DNA of 64,000 bases from Pseudomonas sp. BGI-2 (GCF_004310295.1 NZ_SISB01000006.1:110821-174820), one strand, 5' to 3'; shown: positions 23,540 to 34,479, counted from the first letter of the stretch. Notes: generated from the sequence alone by a model not told the origin. Made by a program: numbers and translations.

Positions 23540-24766
23540 ATGCAAAAGCAGAGCTACCAAGTGCTGGAAGTCGCCAACGGCAAACCGATCAAACTCTGGA
23601 CCGAAGGCGTCCCGGTAGAAAGCGAAGCCAGGCAGCAATTGATCAACACCGCAAAGATGCCGTTCATCTTCAAACATCTGGCGGTGATGCCCGACGTGCA
23701 CCTGGGCAAGGGCTCGACCATCGGCAGTGTGATTCCTACCGTGGGCGCGATCATACCGGCCGCCGTCGGCGTGGATATTGGCTGCGGCATGATCGCCGCG
23801 CGCACGTCGCTGACCGCCGCTGATTTGCCGGACAACCTGCATGGTTTGCGCTGCGCGATCGAAAAAGCGGTGCCCCATGGCCGCACGGTTGGTCGTGGCA
23901 TCAAGGACAAAGGTGCCTGGGACAGCGTTCCGAAACAGGCCGATCATGCCTGGGCTGCCTTGAGTCCACGGTTCAAGGCGATCACCGACAAGTACCCGAA
24001 ACTCGCCAGCACCAACAACCGTGGACACTTGGGCACGCTGGGCAGCGGTAACCATTTTATCGAGGTGTGCCTGGATGAAACCAACCAGGTCTGGTTCATG
24101 CTGCACAGCGGTTCACGCGGGGTCGGCAACGCCATTGGCAACCTCTTCATTCAACTGGCCCAGGCCGACATGCGCCAGCACCTCGCCAATCTGCCGGACC
24201 GTGACCTGGCGTATTTCGAAGAAGGAAGCCGGCATTTTGATGATTACGTCGAAGCTGTCGGTTGGGCCCAGGATTTCGCCAGACAGAACCGTGCATTGAT
24301 GATGCACGCGGTGATTCAGGCAGCACGCAAAGTGATCAGCAAACCGTTCGACGTCGCCCTGGAGGCGGTGAACTGCCACCACAACTACGTGCAGAAAGAA
24401 CGGCATTTTGGTCAGGACATTCTGGTCACCCGCAAGGGCGCGGTGTCAGCGCAGAAGGGCGAGTTGGGGATCATTCCGGGATCGATGGGCGCGAAGAGTT
24501 TCATCGTTCGCGGGCTCGGCAACGAGCAATCGTTCTGCTCCTGCAGCCACGGCGCCGGCCGCGTGATGAGCCGCACCAAAGCGAAAAGCCTGTTCACCGT
24601 CGCCGACCAGATCCGCGCCACCGCCCACGTCGAATGCCGCAAGGATGCGTCGGTGATCGATGAAATACCGATGGCCTACAAAGACATCGACCACGTCATG
24701 CACGCCCAGCGCGAGCTGGTGGAAGTGCTGCACACCTTGCGTCAGGTGGTGTGCGTGAAGGGTTAG
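23540..24766 (+). CDS. rtcB: RNA 3'-phosphate ligase RtcB
   Basis: A 408-residue GTP-dependent RNA ligase joining 2',3'-cyclic phosphate or 3'-phosphate to 5'-OH ends. Motifs in order: MPDVHLGKGSTIGSVIPT, AVGVDIGCGMIAAR with the metal-binding Asp/Cys, GHLGTLGSGNHFIEV, LHSGSRGVGN, NCHHNYV, GSMGAKSFIVRG and SHGAGRVMSR containing the His that is guanylylated. The start MQKQSYQVLEVANGKPIK matches the family; frames further upstream overlap the preceding gene. No rtcA or rtcR lies beside it. Its transcription may follow the substrate-binding protein gene, or come from a promoter within it. Confidence 0.95.
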   Translation: MQKQSYQVLEVANGKPIKLWTEGVPVESEARQQLINTAKMPFIFKHLAVMPDVHLGKGSTIGSVIPTVGAIIPAAVGVDIGCGMIAARTSLTAADLPDNLHGLRCAIEKAVPHGRTVGRGIKDKGAWDSVPKQADHAWAALSPRFKAITDKYPKLASTNNRGHLGTLGSGNHFIEVCLDETNQVWFMLHSGSRGVGNAIGNLFIQLAQADMRQHLANLPDRDLAYFEEGSRHFDDYVEAVGWAQDFARQNRALMMHAVIQAARKVISKPFDVALEAVNCHHNYVQKERHFGQDILVTRKGAVSAQKGELGIIPGSMGAKSFIVRGLGNEQSFCSCSHGAGRVMSRTKAKSLFTVADQIRATAHVECRKDASVIDEIPMAYKDIDHVMHAQRELVEVLHTLRQVVCVKG

Positions 24767-24779
24767 GCACTTCTGCGTC

Positions 24780-24806
24780 AGCCCAGCCCTTTCAGGCTGG
24801 GCTTTT
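24780..24806 (+). terminator. Terminator of rtcB
   Basis: AGCCCAGCC-CTTTCA-GGCTGGGCT followed by TTTTC. Confidence 0.92.
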
Positions 24807-24820
24807 TCAGGCCTGAACAG

Positions 24821-25234
24821 TCACTGATCCTTTTCGCAGTTCACCATCCACGACACACCGAAGCGGTCCACCAGCATGCCGAAGCGTGCCGCCCAGAAAG
24901 TGGCTTCCAATGGCATTTGAACTTTGCCTTCGTCCGATAAGGCGCCGAAGACACGCTCGGCTTCGGCAATGCTGTCGACATTCAGCGAGACCGAGCAACC
25001 GCTCATTTCATCAGTAGGACGATCAGGTGTGGTGTCCGAACCCATGATCGCCTGATCACCCACCGCCAGACGGGTATGGATGATCAGGTTGTGGTAGTCC
25101 GCGGGAAAGTGCTCGCGCGCCGGACTTTCGCCGAAGGTCATCATCATTTCGATCTGGCCTTGCAGGGCTTGCGCATAGAAGGTGAAGGCAGCTTTGCAGT
25201 CGCCGTTGAAGATGAGGTAGGGATTGATTTTCAT
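24821..25234 (-). CDS. VOC-family protein (PhnB-like)
   Basis: A 137-residue glyoxalase/bleomycin-resistance-fold protein. The opening MKINPYLIFNGDCKAAFTFY, then MMTFGESPAREHFPADYHNL, IMGSDTTPDRP and the end MLVDRFGVSWMVNCEKDQ are those of the PhnB/'3-demethylubiquinone-9 3-methyltransferase-like' group, which despite the name has no proven reaction. GGAG lies five bases upstream of ATG 25234. Single gene. Confidence 0.9.
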   Translation of the reverse strand: MKINPYLIFNGDCKAAFTFYAQALQGQIEMMMTFGESPAREHFPADYHNLIIHTRLAVGDQAIMGSDTTPDRPTDEMSGCSVSLNVDSIAEAERVFGALSDEGKVQMPLEATFWAARFGMLVDRFGVSWMVNCEKDQ

Positions 25235-25345
25235 GTTTGCTCCCGGTAACCGAGGGACTGGAGTCCCACTTTGGCCTTTGAATTGACTCCAAATAGCAAA
25301 GCGTTAGATGCGCGGTTGTGCAGAGTTTGTTTAGACGGTTTTTCT

Positions 25346-25546
25346 ATGGAAGGGGCGGGGCTTATTGCTTCATTGATGCGTGACGACGCCGAAGACAAAG
25401 TATTTTTAACAATACTACGTGCTCTCGGCTGCCCCATGCTGCGTCTGCCCAACGGGACAAGCTATTGCGAATTTGGCAATAACATGCCCGGAGGGGCAGC
25501 TAAGCAGATGGTTTGCCTATTTTGTGGTGTTTCAATAATTGATTAA
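25346..25546 (+). CDS. Possible small protein, weak support
   Basis: A frame of 66 codons (MEGAGLIASLMRDDAEDKVF...) ending TAA at 25544-25546, which overlaps the stop of the convergent gene. It has Cys residues near the end (VCLFCGVSIID). No good ribosome site and ordinary base use; it may be noise at the edge of the acquired segment. Confidence 0.25.
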   Translation: MEGAGLIASLMRDDAEDKVFLTILRALGCPMLRLPNGTSYCEFGNNMPGGAAKQMVCLFCGVSIID

Positions 25547-26427
25547 GCAGCACGCTCGTAGTCGATAATTGCTTCGGCCGCTTCCTCAGCTCCAAAAAAC
25601 ACGCGGGGCTCAATGCCGTCCTCCAAGCTTTGGCGCTGAAGATCTTCGAGACTTTGCTCATATTCGGTAATTAGCGCTCGATCGAATCGATCAAGTGACT
25701 TTGGCGTCCAGATGAAAAGGGTGCATTTGTCTTGAGGCGCATCGGCGATTTTGTGTTTTACAAAGTGGAGATCCCACAAGCGACTTTTGGCGCCATCGAC
25801 ATGGCGGCTAATCTGCTTTGAGGGTTTTATTTTTGCCAGACTAGCGACCATTTTGTTCCCGGAAAAAAATAAGCTACCCCGGGATCCCTGCATCGCTTGG
25901 GTGTGGAGTGGAAGGTTGAAACGGTCCCGTAGCCTAGGCAATATTCCAAGGACACGCTCTTGTATGTCGGAGCGAAGCTGACCCAGATTCTGTTCGTAAA
26001 CGATCGGATCGTCTTCAGCGTCTTCTTCTTCAATAGCGTCGGAGTGAACTGAGGAGAGGCTTGATGTGAGGCTGCACGCCTGCTGAAGAATATGCTTCAT
26101 GTTCACACCTAGACCCTTTCGGATTTTCCCAACGGAAACCCCGTGGATACCTGCTGAAAAACTGCCCTCAAAGCCGTTCTCTGCAAACTCAAGGGCTCTG
26201 TTAAGAGCCATCTCCATCATTTGCCGCATTCCTGTTGCAGAGGCTCCATACAGGCACTTTAATGCTTTTTCACTAATTGCCAGGCAACCGTCGACGCCGG
26301 TGCTCGATTTCGCAACAACCGCGATTGTCAGGCGTTCTCCCGATTGGACGATGGGCTCAAGGTAAATGGGAGCCCAATCGGCCTCATACTCTGGAAAACT
26401 TGGGAAGTCAGAAAGATCTGGAAGCAT
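25543..26427 (-). CDS. Partner protein of HipA-like kinase, unknown function
   Basis: A 294-residue soluble protein starting four bases after the kinase gene's stop, so the two form an operon. Visible features: an N-terminal beta-rich region (WAPIYLEPIVQSGERLTIAV), a helical part, an acidic patch (DAIEEEDAEDDP) near residue 130, and a C-terminal region FFSGNKMVASLAKIKPSKQI, then DKCTLFIWTPKSLDRFDRAL. No catalytic motif is evident. Codon use is more AT-rich than the flanks. I do not recognise the family; the partnership with a HipA-like kinase suggests a toxin-antitoxin, stress or defence unit. Confidence 0.7.
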   Translation of the reverse strand: MLPDLSDFPSFPEYEADWAPIYLEPIVQSGERLTIAVVAKSSTGVDGCLAISEKALKCLYGASATGMRQMMEMALNRALEFAENGFEGSFSAGIHGVSVGKIRKGLGVNMKHILQQACSLTSSLSSVHSDAIEEEDAEDDPIVYEQNLGQLRSDIQERVLGILPRLRDRFNLPLHTQAMQGSRGSLFFSGNKMVASLAKIKPSKQISRHVDGAKSRLWDLHFVKHKIADAPQDKCTLFIWTPKSLDRFDRALITEYEQSLEDLQRQSLEDGIEPRVFFGAEEAAEAIIDYERAA

Positions 26428-26431
26428 CTTG

Positions 26432-27222
26432 TTAGATCGCCAAACTGTTTTGTTTTACACCAAGCGCGCTATCCATTAGCACACCCATATGATGGACTCG
26501 GGACTCAAGGAATTCCACCACCCGGTCAACGTGCTCAATAGATACCTGGCAATACTCCGGCTGGCTAGCTGCCGCATATTTTCGGAAATCTGCGTCGTAT
26601 ATGGGGGCAGAGCTGTTCTTGAGCTTTTTGGCAGACAGGTGACGCTCGAAAACGGTGACCTCACCGATCACCATTTGCAGCAAGCGATTTTGGATGTTTT
26701 TTCCGGCCTCGGACACGGGTGAAGCTAAAGCTTCTTCATGGTCGATCAGCCAAATTGTACCGTCGGCACCGACAAGCAAATTCCGCAGATTCCTATCCGT
26801 GTTGGCGACTAGCTCGTCAAAACGATTGCTGCGTGAAGATGAGACCATTTGTTCAGGAGGTGCGAGACTTTGTCGAATTTGATAGCACGACTGACAGGAA
26901 TGGCATTTGTGTCGATGCTGGCGAGGGCAATGCACTTGCCTGGTCCTCGCCCGAGTGACTCGCCTCTTGTGATGACTAGCGCGGTGAGGGGAATTGGGAG
27001 GCCAAAATACCGTCCGATTGTGGCGCTCATCGTTTCTGCGAACAAGCGCTCCGCCGGAAGGAATTTTACATAGGCATGAAGGTCGCGTTTGTATCCCTTT
27101 AGCCCGGTAATTGTCCCGTAGAACAGCGGGTGCTGACCCTTGATGTCCGGATCATCGATGGGGTCCCCCTGTAGGAAAAGTCCCAGCGGAATGTCCAAGA
27201 CTTCCAGATTTGAGATCGACAT
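26432..27222 (-). pseudogene. HipA-like kinase with single-base frameshift
   Basis: Two frames join into one protein of about 262 residues. Part 1, from ATG 27222, is MSISNLEVLDIPLGLFLQGD..., including GTITGLKGYKRDLHAYVKFL and VSRAIKFDKVSHLLNKWSHLHAAIV. Part 2 continues FDELVANTDRNLRNLLVGAD and TIWLIDHEEAL to 26432. FDxLxANTDRxxxNLL and the following IDHEEAL are the catalytic and metal-binding motifs of the HipA-like (PI3/4-kinase fold) family. Adding one T to the TTTT run near 26820 restores AIV-FDELV exactly, so the break is a 1-base deletion in a homopolymer: a real mutation or a sequence error. Confidence 0.78.
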
Positions 27223-27560
27223 CCTTTTCTACGCTTCCCTTGTCGCCTGACTTTTGATCAGCGACCTTCATTTTTAAGTAAATCCCCTGATCCGTTGGCT
27301 TCTGCCAGCAGTTGAGGGGCGGATTTTCTTGGCAAGTCATCAAGCTAACGAAACAGGGGAATGGAGCTCGCTCGCGGCTTTCTGGCTTAGAGGGAGAATG
27401 TAGAAGGTTAAGTCGTATGGCAATGTACGTTCACTTCAGGTCACAATTTTTTCGCGGTCGACCATCCACGGCCATAGGCGAGCATATGGAGAAGTCCGGC
27501 AGTGATGCGGCGACGGCCTAACCGGAGTGGTTAGCGCTGCCACTGAAGTAACGCTGGTCG
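27223..27560. other. Gene-poor interval
   Basis: Short overlapping frames only (for example at 27152-27343), without ribosome sites or recognisable products. It probably holds the promoter of the kinase operon, but no clear -35/-10 pair is visible to me. Confidence 0.4.
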
Positions 27561-28166
27561 TCAGGCCACCGCTCGGGCGGCAGGTGATGGGCGCAGCAAG
27601 CGTTCGACAGCACCCATCACCAGGCTTTCCAGTAACTCATCGCGCTGCGCTTCCTCCAGCGGATGCTGCGCCAGCCAGCCGGGTGCGCTGTTGAACAGGT
27701 TGGCGATGGCATGTCCCGTGGCGATCAAACCCTGTTCGCCGAGACGGGACGGGGCGCCGAGCATCTTCAGCAACGTGCGTTCGTATTGCTCGCGCAACTG
27801 GCGAACACGCGCTTGTTGCTCTTCGTTCAGGCAGCCGCTGTCGCGCTCCGCCAGGCGAAAATGCCACGGCATTTCCCGGTGCAGATTCAGGTGTACGCGG
27901 ATCAGGTTCGGCAATTTGTCGCGTTTGGCCGAGGCCTTTTGATCGATGCGCCCGAGGGTCGACAGCAGTTCCTCGTAGAACTCCTCGATCAGGTCGAGCA
28001 GCAAGTGCTGCTTGCTCGGGTAATGGTGATACAACGAGCCCGGGGACAACCCCAGGCACGTTGCCAGCTCACGCATGCCGACCTGCCCGAACCCCTTGCT
28101 GGCAAACAACTCCAACACTTGGTCCCGGTACTCGGCGAAGCGCGAGCAACGCTCAGGCATAGGCAT
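27561..28166 (-). CDS. TetR-family transcriptional repressor
   Basis: A 201-residue regulator. The N-terminal HTH is clear: FGQVGMRELATCLGLSPGSL with YHHYPSKQHLLLDLIEEFYE following, a TetR_N domain at about residues 15-60, then a helical ligand-binding domain. I chose ATG 28166 (AGGA ten bases upstream); 28160 and GTG 28175 are alternatives. It overlaps the end of the 3-hydroxybutyryl-CoA dehydrogenase gene, so it is co-transcribed with it and probably controls short-chain acyl-CoA metabolism. Confidence 0.88.
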   Translation of the reverse strand: MPMPERCSRFAEYRDQVLELFASKGFGQVGMRELATCLGLSPGSLYHHYPSKQHLLLDLIEEFYEELLSTLGRIDQKASAKRDKLPNLIRVHLNLHREMPWHFRLAERDSGCLNEEQQARVRQLREQYERTLLKMLGAPSRLGEQGLIATGHAIANLFNSAPGWLAQHPLEEAQRDELLESLVMGAVERLLRPSPAARAVA

Positions 28167-29004
28167 GGAAGCCACGTCCTGACTTGCGTCCCAGGTAGCC
28201 GGCGGCGACCATTTCCTTGAGCAGCGGAGCGGGGCGGTATTTGCTGTCGTTGAAACCGTCGTAGAAGGCTTCGAGAATCGCCAGCACGGTGTCCAGACCG
28301 ATCAGGTCGGCCAATGCCAGCGGGCCGATGGGCTGGTTGCAGCCCAGGCGCATGCCGGCGTCGATGTCGTCGGCGCTGGCCAGCCCTTCCTGGAACACCA
28401 GAATCGCTTCATTGATCATCGGCACCAGAATCCGATTGACCACGAAGCCCGGGCGGTTGCCGGCGGTGATCGCGGTTTTGCCGAGAGTGGTGGCCATGTC
28501 CAGCGCCAAGGCGTGGGTCGCGTCGCTGGTTTGCAGGCCTCGGATCACTTCGATCAGGCCCATCACCGGCACCGGGTTGAAGAAGTGCAGGCCGATGAAG
28601 CGCTCAGGCTGGCTGACGCTGGCGGCGAGTTGAGTAATCGACAGCGACGAGGTGTTGGAGGCGATCACGCACTCGGCGCTGACCTGTGCGGCGATCTGTT
28701 GCAGCACGCGCAGTTTCAGGTCGAGGTTTTCGGTGGCGGCTTCAATCACCAGTTGCACGTTCTGGAGGCTGCTGTAATCGGTGCTGGTGCGGATTTTGTC
28801 GAGGGCGGTGAGCTTTTGCGCTTCGGTCAGGGTTTCCTTGGCGATCTGCCGGTCGAGGTTTTTGCCGACGGTGGCCAGCGCCTTTTGCAGGGCGCTTTCG
28901 GAGATGTCGAGCAAGGTCACGTTTAAACCGGCCAGCGCACAGACTTGTGCAATGCCGTTGCCCATGGTGCCCGCGCCGATCACGCCAATGTTTTGCAGAT
29001 TCAT
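28153..29004 (-). CDS. hbd: 3-Hydroxybutyryl-CoA dehydrogenase
   Basis: A 283-residue NAD(P)-dependent enzyme converting 3-hydroxybutyryl-CoA and acetoacetyl-CoA. Rossmann motif IGVIGAGTMGNGIAQ at residues 6-20, then IEAATENLDLK, IASNTSSLSITQLA with the active-site Ser/Asn region, ERFIGLHFFNPVPVMGLIEV with the catalytic His-Glu pair, and the family C terminus KSGRGFHAY. Length is normal for the stand-alone enzyme. A longer upstream frame is not expected to be used. It is divergent from an AraC regulator and overlaps the tetR gene downstream, forming a small catabolic operon. Confidence 0.93.
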   Translation of the reverse strand: MNLQNIGVIGAGTMGNGIAQVCALAGLNVTLLDISESALQKALATVGKNLDRQIAKETLTEAQKLTALDKIRTSTDYSSLQNVQLVIEAATENLDLKLRVLQQIAAQVSAECVIASNTSSLSITQLAASVSQPERFIGLHFFNPVPVMGLIEVIRGLQTSDATHALALDMATTLGKTAITAGNRPGFVVNRILVPMINEAILVFQEGLASADDIDAGMRLGCNQPIGPLALADLIGLDTVLAILEAFYDGFNDSKYRPAPLLKEMVAAGYLGRKSGRGFHAYA

Positions 29005-29169
29005 GTACCCGTCCTTCCGATCAACCTTGCGATACCTTGGCCGCCGCAACGGCCGAAGGCGTACTATTGGCCGCGAGTCTAGAACCGGCAGGGCAGTTGT
29101 CCTATGCCGCAACTGTTCAACGGTGCTGGTGTTTTTTGCCATTCGGGCGATGAGGAGAGAAGCGTTCAA

Positions 29170-30183
29170 ATGCGGGAAAAGGACTCGGTGGCGGCCTATT
29201 TCGTGCAGGCGATGATCCATTGGCAAGGGGACAATCCGCAGCGCTCGCGAGCTGCGCTGGAAGAGGCTGGCATCGACCCGGCATTGATCGAGCAGCCGAC
29301 CGCACGAGTGCCGGCGAGCGCGTTTGCCGCGCTGTGGCTGATTCAGATCCGCACGTTGGACGACGAATTTTTCCGCCTCGACTCCCACGGCATGCCGCCC
29401 GGCAGCTTCGCGCTGATCTGCCGCGCCTTGATCCAGGAACCCGACCTGCACAAAGCCATGCGCCAATGCCTAGCCAACTTCGCGCTGTTCCTGCGCGACT
29501 TTCGCGGCACGCTGACCGTGCGCGGCAAACGCGCCATCATCAGCCTCGACACCCACGCGCAAAACGAAGACGCCAGCCGTTTCGGTGAAGAGACGTTTCT
29601 GGTGTTGATGATCAGCCTGTTGTGCTGGCTGGGCGGGCGGCGCATCCCCATTGACCGCGCAGATTTTCGCCATGAGCGCGTTCCCCTCAGCGATGACCGA
29701 TTGCTCTGGGGCCCCAACCTGACCTTCGGCGCCGAACGCACCGAAATCGAATTCGCCAGCCACTACCTGCGCCTCCCGGTGGTCCAGGACCTGGCCTCAC
29801 TGAAAGTGTTCCTGCGCACGGCGCCGCAATGGCTGGTGATCCGTTTCCGTAACCAGCATGGCCTCGCGTCACAAGTCCATCAGCGCCTGCGTAACAGCCA
29901 TTACAGCCAATGGCCGACCTTGCAGGCGTTTGCCCTGGAACAACACCTGAGCCCCAGCACCTTCCGCCGCAAACTGGAACGGGAAGGGTGTTCGTATCAG
30001 GAGATCAAGGATGAAGTGCGGCGTGGGGTGGCGTTTGAGCAGTTACGTGAGAGTCGGGCGAGTATCAGCGACATTGCCGAGCAGCTGGGTTTTCAGGAGC
30101 CGAGTGCGTTTCATCGGGCGTTCAAGAAGTGGACGGGGGAGAGTCCGGGGCGGTATCGGGCGCGGTTTCAGGGTTCCCAGTGA
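29170..30183 (+). CDS. AraC-family regulator (OruR/ArgR-like)
   Basis: A 337-residue regulator. The N-terminal Arabinose_bd-type domain (about residues 10-200; AYFVQAMIHWQGDNPQRSRA) is followed by a C-terminal AraC HTH pair: TLQAFALEQHLSPSTFRRKL and ISDIAEQLGFQEPSAFHRAF, then KKWTGESPGRYR, the family signature. ATG 29170 is preceded by GAGGAG 12 bases upstream; ATG 29104 is an alternative. It is divergent from the hbd gene and likely its regulator. Confidence 0.9.
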   Translation: MREKDSVAAYFVQAMIHWQGDNPQRSRAALEEAGIDPALIEQPTARVPASAFAALWLIQIRTLDDEFFRLDSHGMPPGSFALICRALIQEPDLHKAMRQCLANFALFLRDFRGTLTVRGKRAIISLDTHAQNEDASRFGEETFLVLMISLLCWLGGRRIPIDRADFRHERVPLSDDRLLWGPNLTFGAERTEIEFASHYLRLPVVQDLASLKVFLRTAPQWLVIRFRNQHGLASQVHQRLRNSHYSQWPTLQAFALEQHLSPSTFRRKLEREGCSYQEIKDEVRRGVAFEQLRESRASISDIAEQLGFQEPSAFHRAFKKWTGESPGRYRARFQGSQ

Positions 30184-30581
30184 GTGTTTTGAGCGGGCAC
30201 TTTGTGGGCATACTTACTCGACTGTTTCACCATGAAAGGGTGCTTGTTTAAAACCCATCAAGGTTACGTCCTGAAAGCTACAAAACCTTGCGCCGTTGCC
30301 TACGGCTACGCCAGAATCCGCCGGCTTGTGCGCCTTGGGGCCGCTCGGTAACTTGATTCCCGTCACTGCCCTTCAGTGATCGGGTTTAGTCGCCCGCGTT
30401 AACTCAGTTGTGCGTGCATCTGTCATGCAGGTCTTTCATTCCTGTACTTGATGGTGGCTGTACGCAGGGCGCCCTCGGGCGCGCCGGATTGCTGAGTTCC
30501 CCGGTCGACTAACCTGCGTGCAGCTGCCTCCCCTTACGTTTAGTCGCAAGAGGGGTGGCACCCAATTTGGAAACTCAGCAT
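30184..30581 (+). promoter_or_regulatory. Long leader of the DUF6124 gene, possible structured RNA
   Basis: 398 bases without a gene. It holds a 10-bp hairpin CCCGTCACTG-CCCTT-CAGTGATCGGG (one bulge, about 30360-30386) and two copies of TTTAGTCGC (30386-30394 and 30539-30547). Between them is a GC-rich GCAGGGCGCCCTCGGGCGCG palindromic patch. The repeated block next to a DUF6124 gene suggests a conserved leader or regulatory RNA; no riboswitch class is recognised. Confidence 0.45.
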
Positions 30582-30941
30582 ATGTATAAGGTCACACCTA
30601 ATCCGCCAGACATCGATCCGGCATCCCCGTACGAACCCGATTCAAAGAAGCTCAACGAGGCCGCCGAACGCGCCCTCGACTTCCACTTCCCGTCGAATGC
30701 CGACATTAAAGCCACCCCGCGAACACGCAGCACCCTGTTTTCCGTGGACTCCGAGGCCACGGCCGAAACCCTGGCGGTTTACTTGGTCGAGACGCTGGCC
30801 TCGGTTGATGTGATGGTCCACCAGTTGGTGGATCATCTGGAGGGTGAGTCGCGCTACGCGTTGCTGGGTATTTCCAACAGCATCATGGTGGCGGAGATCA
30901 CGGCGAACCGGGTGTTGGATAAGATTGATTTGCCTAAGTAG
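30582..30941 (+). CDS. DUF6124-family protein
   Basis: A 119-residue protein with the family opening MYKVTPNPPDIDPASPYEPD-SKKLNEAAERALDFHF, then VDSEATAETLAVYLVETLAS and the end SNSIMVAEITANRVLDKIDL. The family is common in Pseudomonas, in several copies per genome, and has no known function. The Met at 30582 is chosen by family start; an upstream frame adds nine residues. It stands alone after a long leader. Confidence 0.88.
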   Translation: MYKVTPNPPDIDPASPYEPDSKKLNEAAERALDFHFPSNADIKATPRTRSTLFSVDSEATAETLAVYLVETLASVDVMVHQLVDHLEGESRYALLGISNSIMVAEITANRVLDKIDLPK

Positions 30942-30956
30942 TAGGTAACTCGTTGA

Positions 30957-31040
30957 GCTGTGCAGCGGTCCCATTTTTGGGGCTGCTGCGCAGCCCAACG
31001 GGGCGGTGCGGCGTTCCGCTGAATCCCCTCGCCACAGATG
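30957..31040. repeat. Partial palindromic repeat
   Basis: CTGCTGCGCAGCCCAACGGG and GAATCCCCTCGCCACAGATG segments match parts of the larger repeat at 38004-38155, here with only one clear arm. Confidence 0.7.
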
Positions 31041-31125
31041 TTTACCGCCTGCACAGTTTTCTAGCTGACGTACCATGACGACATTGTCGTGTTCAGCGAC
31101 CCTCATCTGCCGAGTTCACCAATCC

Positions 31126-32911
<1,786 letters not shown>

Positions 32912-32940
<29 letters not shown>

Positions 32941-33874
32941 GCCCGGCGATTTGCGGTGGTTTTGCTTTCATCAGGCCTTCGAGTGCCTGGCGATATTGGC
33001 TGCCACCCAGGCTCATGCTGTTGTTGTGCGTACCGCCGGGGATAAGCAACAGGCGCTTGGGTTCGCTGGCGGCATTGAACAGCTGCTGGCTGAACCGCGA
33101 GGGCATGAACGGATCGGCCAGGCCATGCACCACCAATAACGGCATGTCGATGTCGACGATCTTGTCGATGGAATCGAATTTCTGCGACAGCAGCCAGCGC
33201 ACCGGCAGCCATTTCACCGGCAGGTTGCTGTCGGCCACTTGCGCCACGGCATCGCCCAGCGACGTGAAGGTTGACTCGATCACCAAACCGCGCACCGGGA
33301 TCGCGCTGTGGTCCTTTTTCGCCTGCGCCGCCAGGTCAGCGGCGAGGTCGATGGCCACCGCGCCGCCGAGGGAATGGCCGTAGATCAGGCGCTTGTTGGC
33401 GTCCGGTTGCATCGCCTTGAAGCGCTCCCAAGCGACGCGGGCGTCTTCGTAAACGCTGGCTTCCGACGGCAGGTCACCCTTGCTCTGGCCAAAGCCGCGG
33501 TAGTCGATGGCCAGCACCGAATACCCCATCGCGCGCAATTGCTCGATGCGGGACGCCTGTCCGGTCAGGTTCCAGCGCACACCGTGCAAATACAGGATCG
33601 AGGGCGCATCGCGACGCGCGGCCGGCCACCACCAGGCATGCAGGTTTTGCCCGGGCTTGAAGCCGGCAGGCTTGATATCGAATTCCTGAACGTCCTTTGG
33701 CAAACCGCGATACCAGCCGGCGGTGCCCGGCTCGATGCGGAACAGCAGCTCGCGTTCCTTGTATTTGAGTACGCCGCAACCCACGGGCAAGCCGACGACC
33801 AGCGCGGCCATGCACAGCCATGGCAGCCATGGCAGCCAGCGTCGGCTGATGCGGCTCATCAAGTTTGAAAACAT
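32912..33874 (-). CDS. Membrane-anchored alpha/beta hydrolase
   Basis: A 320-residue serine hydrolase. A hydrophobic N-terminal segment ([20 protein letters not shown]) resembles an anchor or lipoprotein signal. The fold motifs are [11 protein letters not shown] (oxyanion), [14 protein letters not shown], nucleophile elbow [10 protein letters not shown], acid loop [13 protein letters not shown] and catalytic His in PGGTHNN. It is of the BEM46/YfhR-like type; substrate unknown, probably a lipid or ester. Convergent with the ABC exporter. Confidence 0.9.
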
Positions 33875-33971
33875 GCAAAGGTCCGGAGGATGAAAAGGAA
33901 AGTTCGGGTTTTAACAGATGCGTGGGGGAGATGGGGATTAATTCGACAGTCGTGTATTACCCGATAACTAA

Positions 33972-34130
33972 TGTGGGAGCGGCGGTGCGGCGATCCGACT
34001 TGTTCGCGAAAGCGGAGTGTCAGTCACCTCAATGCTGGATGTGCCGACGCCTTCGCGAGCAAGCCCACAATGGAATGCGTCCCCCTGTGGGAGCGAGCTT
34101 GCTCCGGGCGGCGTTCCGACGATGGGGCCA
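33972..34130. repeat. Degenerate REP cluster
   Basis: TGTGGGAGCGGCGGTGCGGC..., CCTTCGCGAGCAAGCCCACA and TGTGGGAGCGAGCTTGCTCC segments: one diverged REP pair and one extra half. It ends at the start of the deoC remnant. Confidence 0.75.
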
Positions 34131-34152
34131 TTCCTGCCTACGCATCTTCAAA

Positions 34153-34479
34153 GCTGTGCGCAAAGCCATTCGTCTTTGCTTCAACCTGGAAAACTGCCTG
34201 CTCACCGACGCCGAAAAGGTGCAGGCCTGCGAGATCTGCCGTGAACTGAAAGTTGCGTTCGTCAAAACATCCACCGGTTTCAGCCGCAGCGGCGCCACCG
34301 TGGAAGATGTTGCGCTGATGCGCCGCACCGTCGGACCTGACATCGGCGTCAAGGCCTCCGGTGGCGTGCGCGACTACCCGACCGCCCTGGCGATGATCGA
34401 AGCCGGCGCCACACGACTGGCCACCAGCTCAGGCATCGCGATCATCGGCGGCGCACTAGCGGCAGGCGAGGGTTACTGA
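34153..34479 (+). pseudogene. 3' remnant of deoxyribose-phosphate aldolase (deoC)
   Basis: The frame reads [20 protein letters not shown], then [40 protein letters not shown] and [17 protein letters not shown]. These are the C-terminal half of DeoC with the Schiff-base Lys in KTSTGF and the second conserved Lys in VKASGG. The N-terminal half of the TIM barrel is missing and is replaced by REP sequence upstream, so no active enzyme is made. Its end abuts the convergent oxidoreductase. Confidence 0.85.

Noticed and set aside
27152..27343. 63-codon minus frame upstream of the HipA-like kinase
   Set aside because: Overlaps the kinase start in another frame and has no homology-like features.
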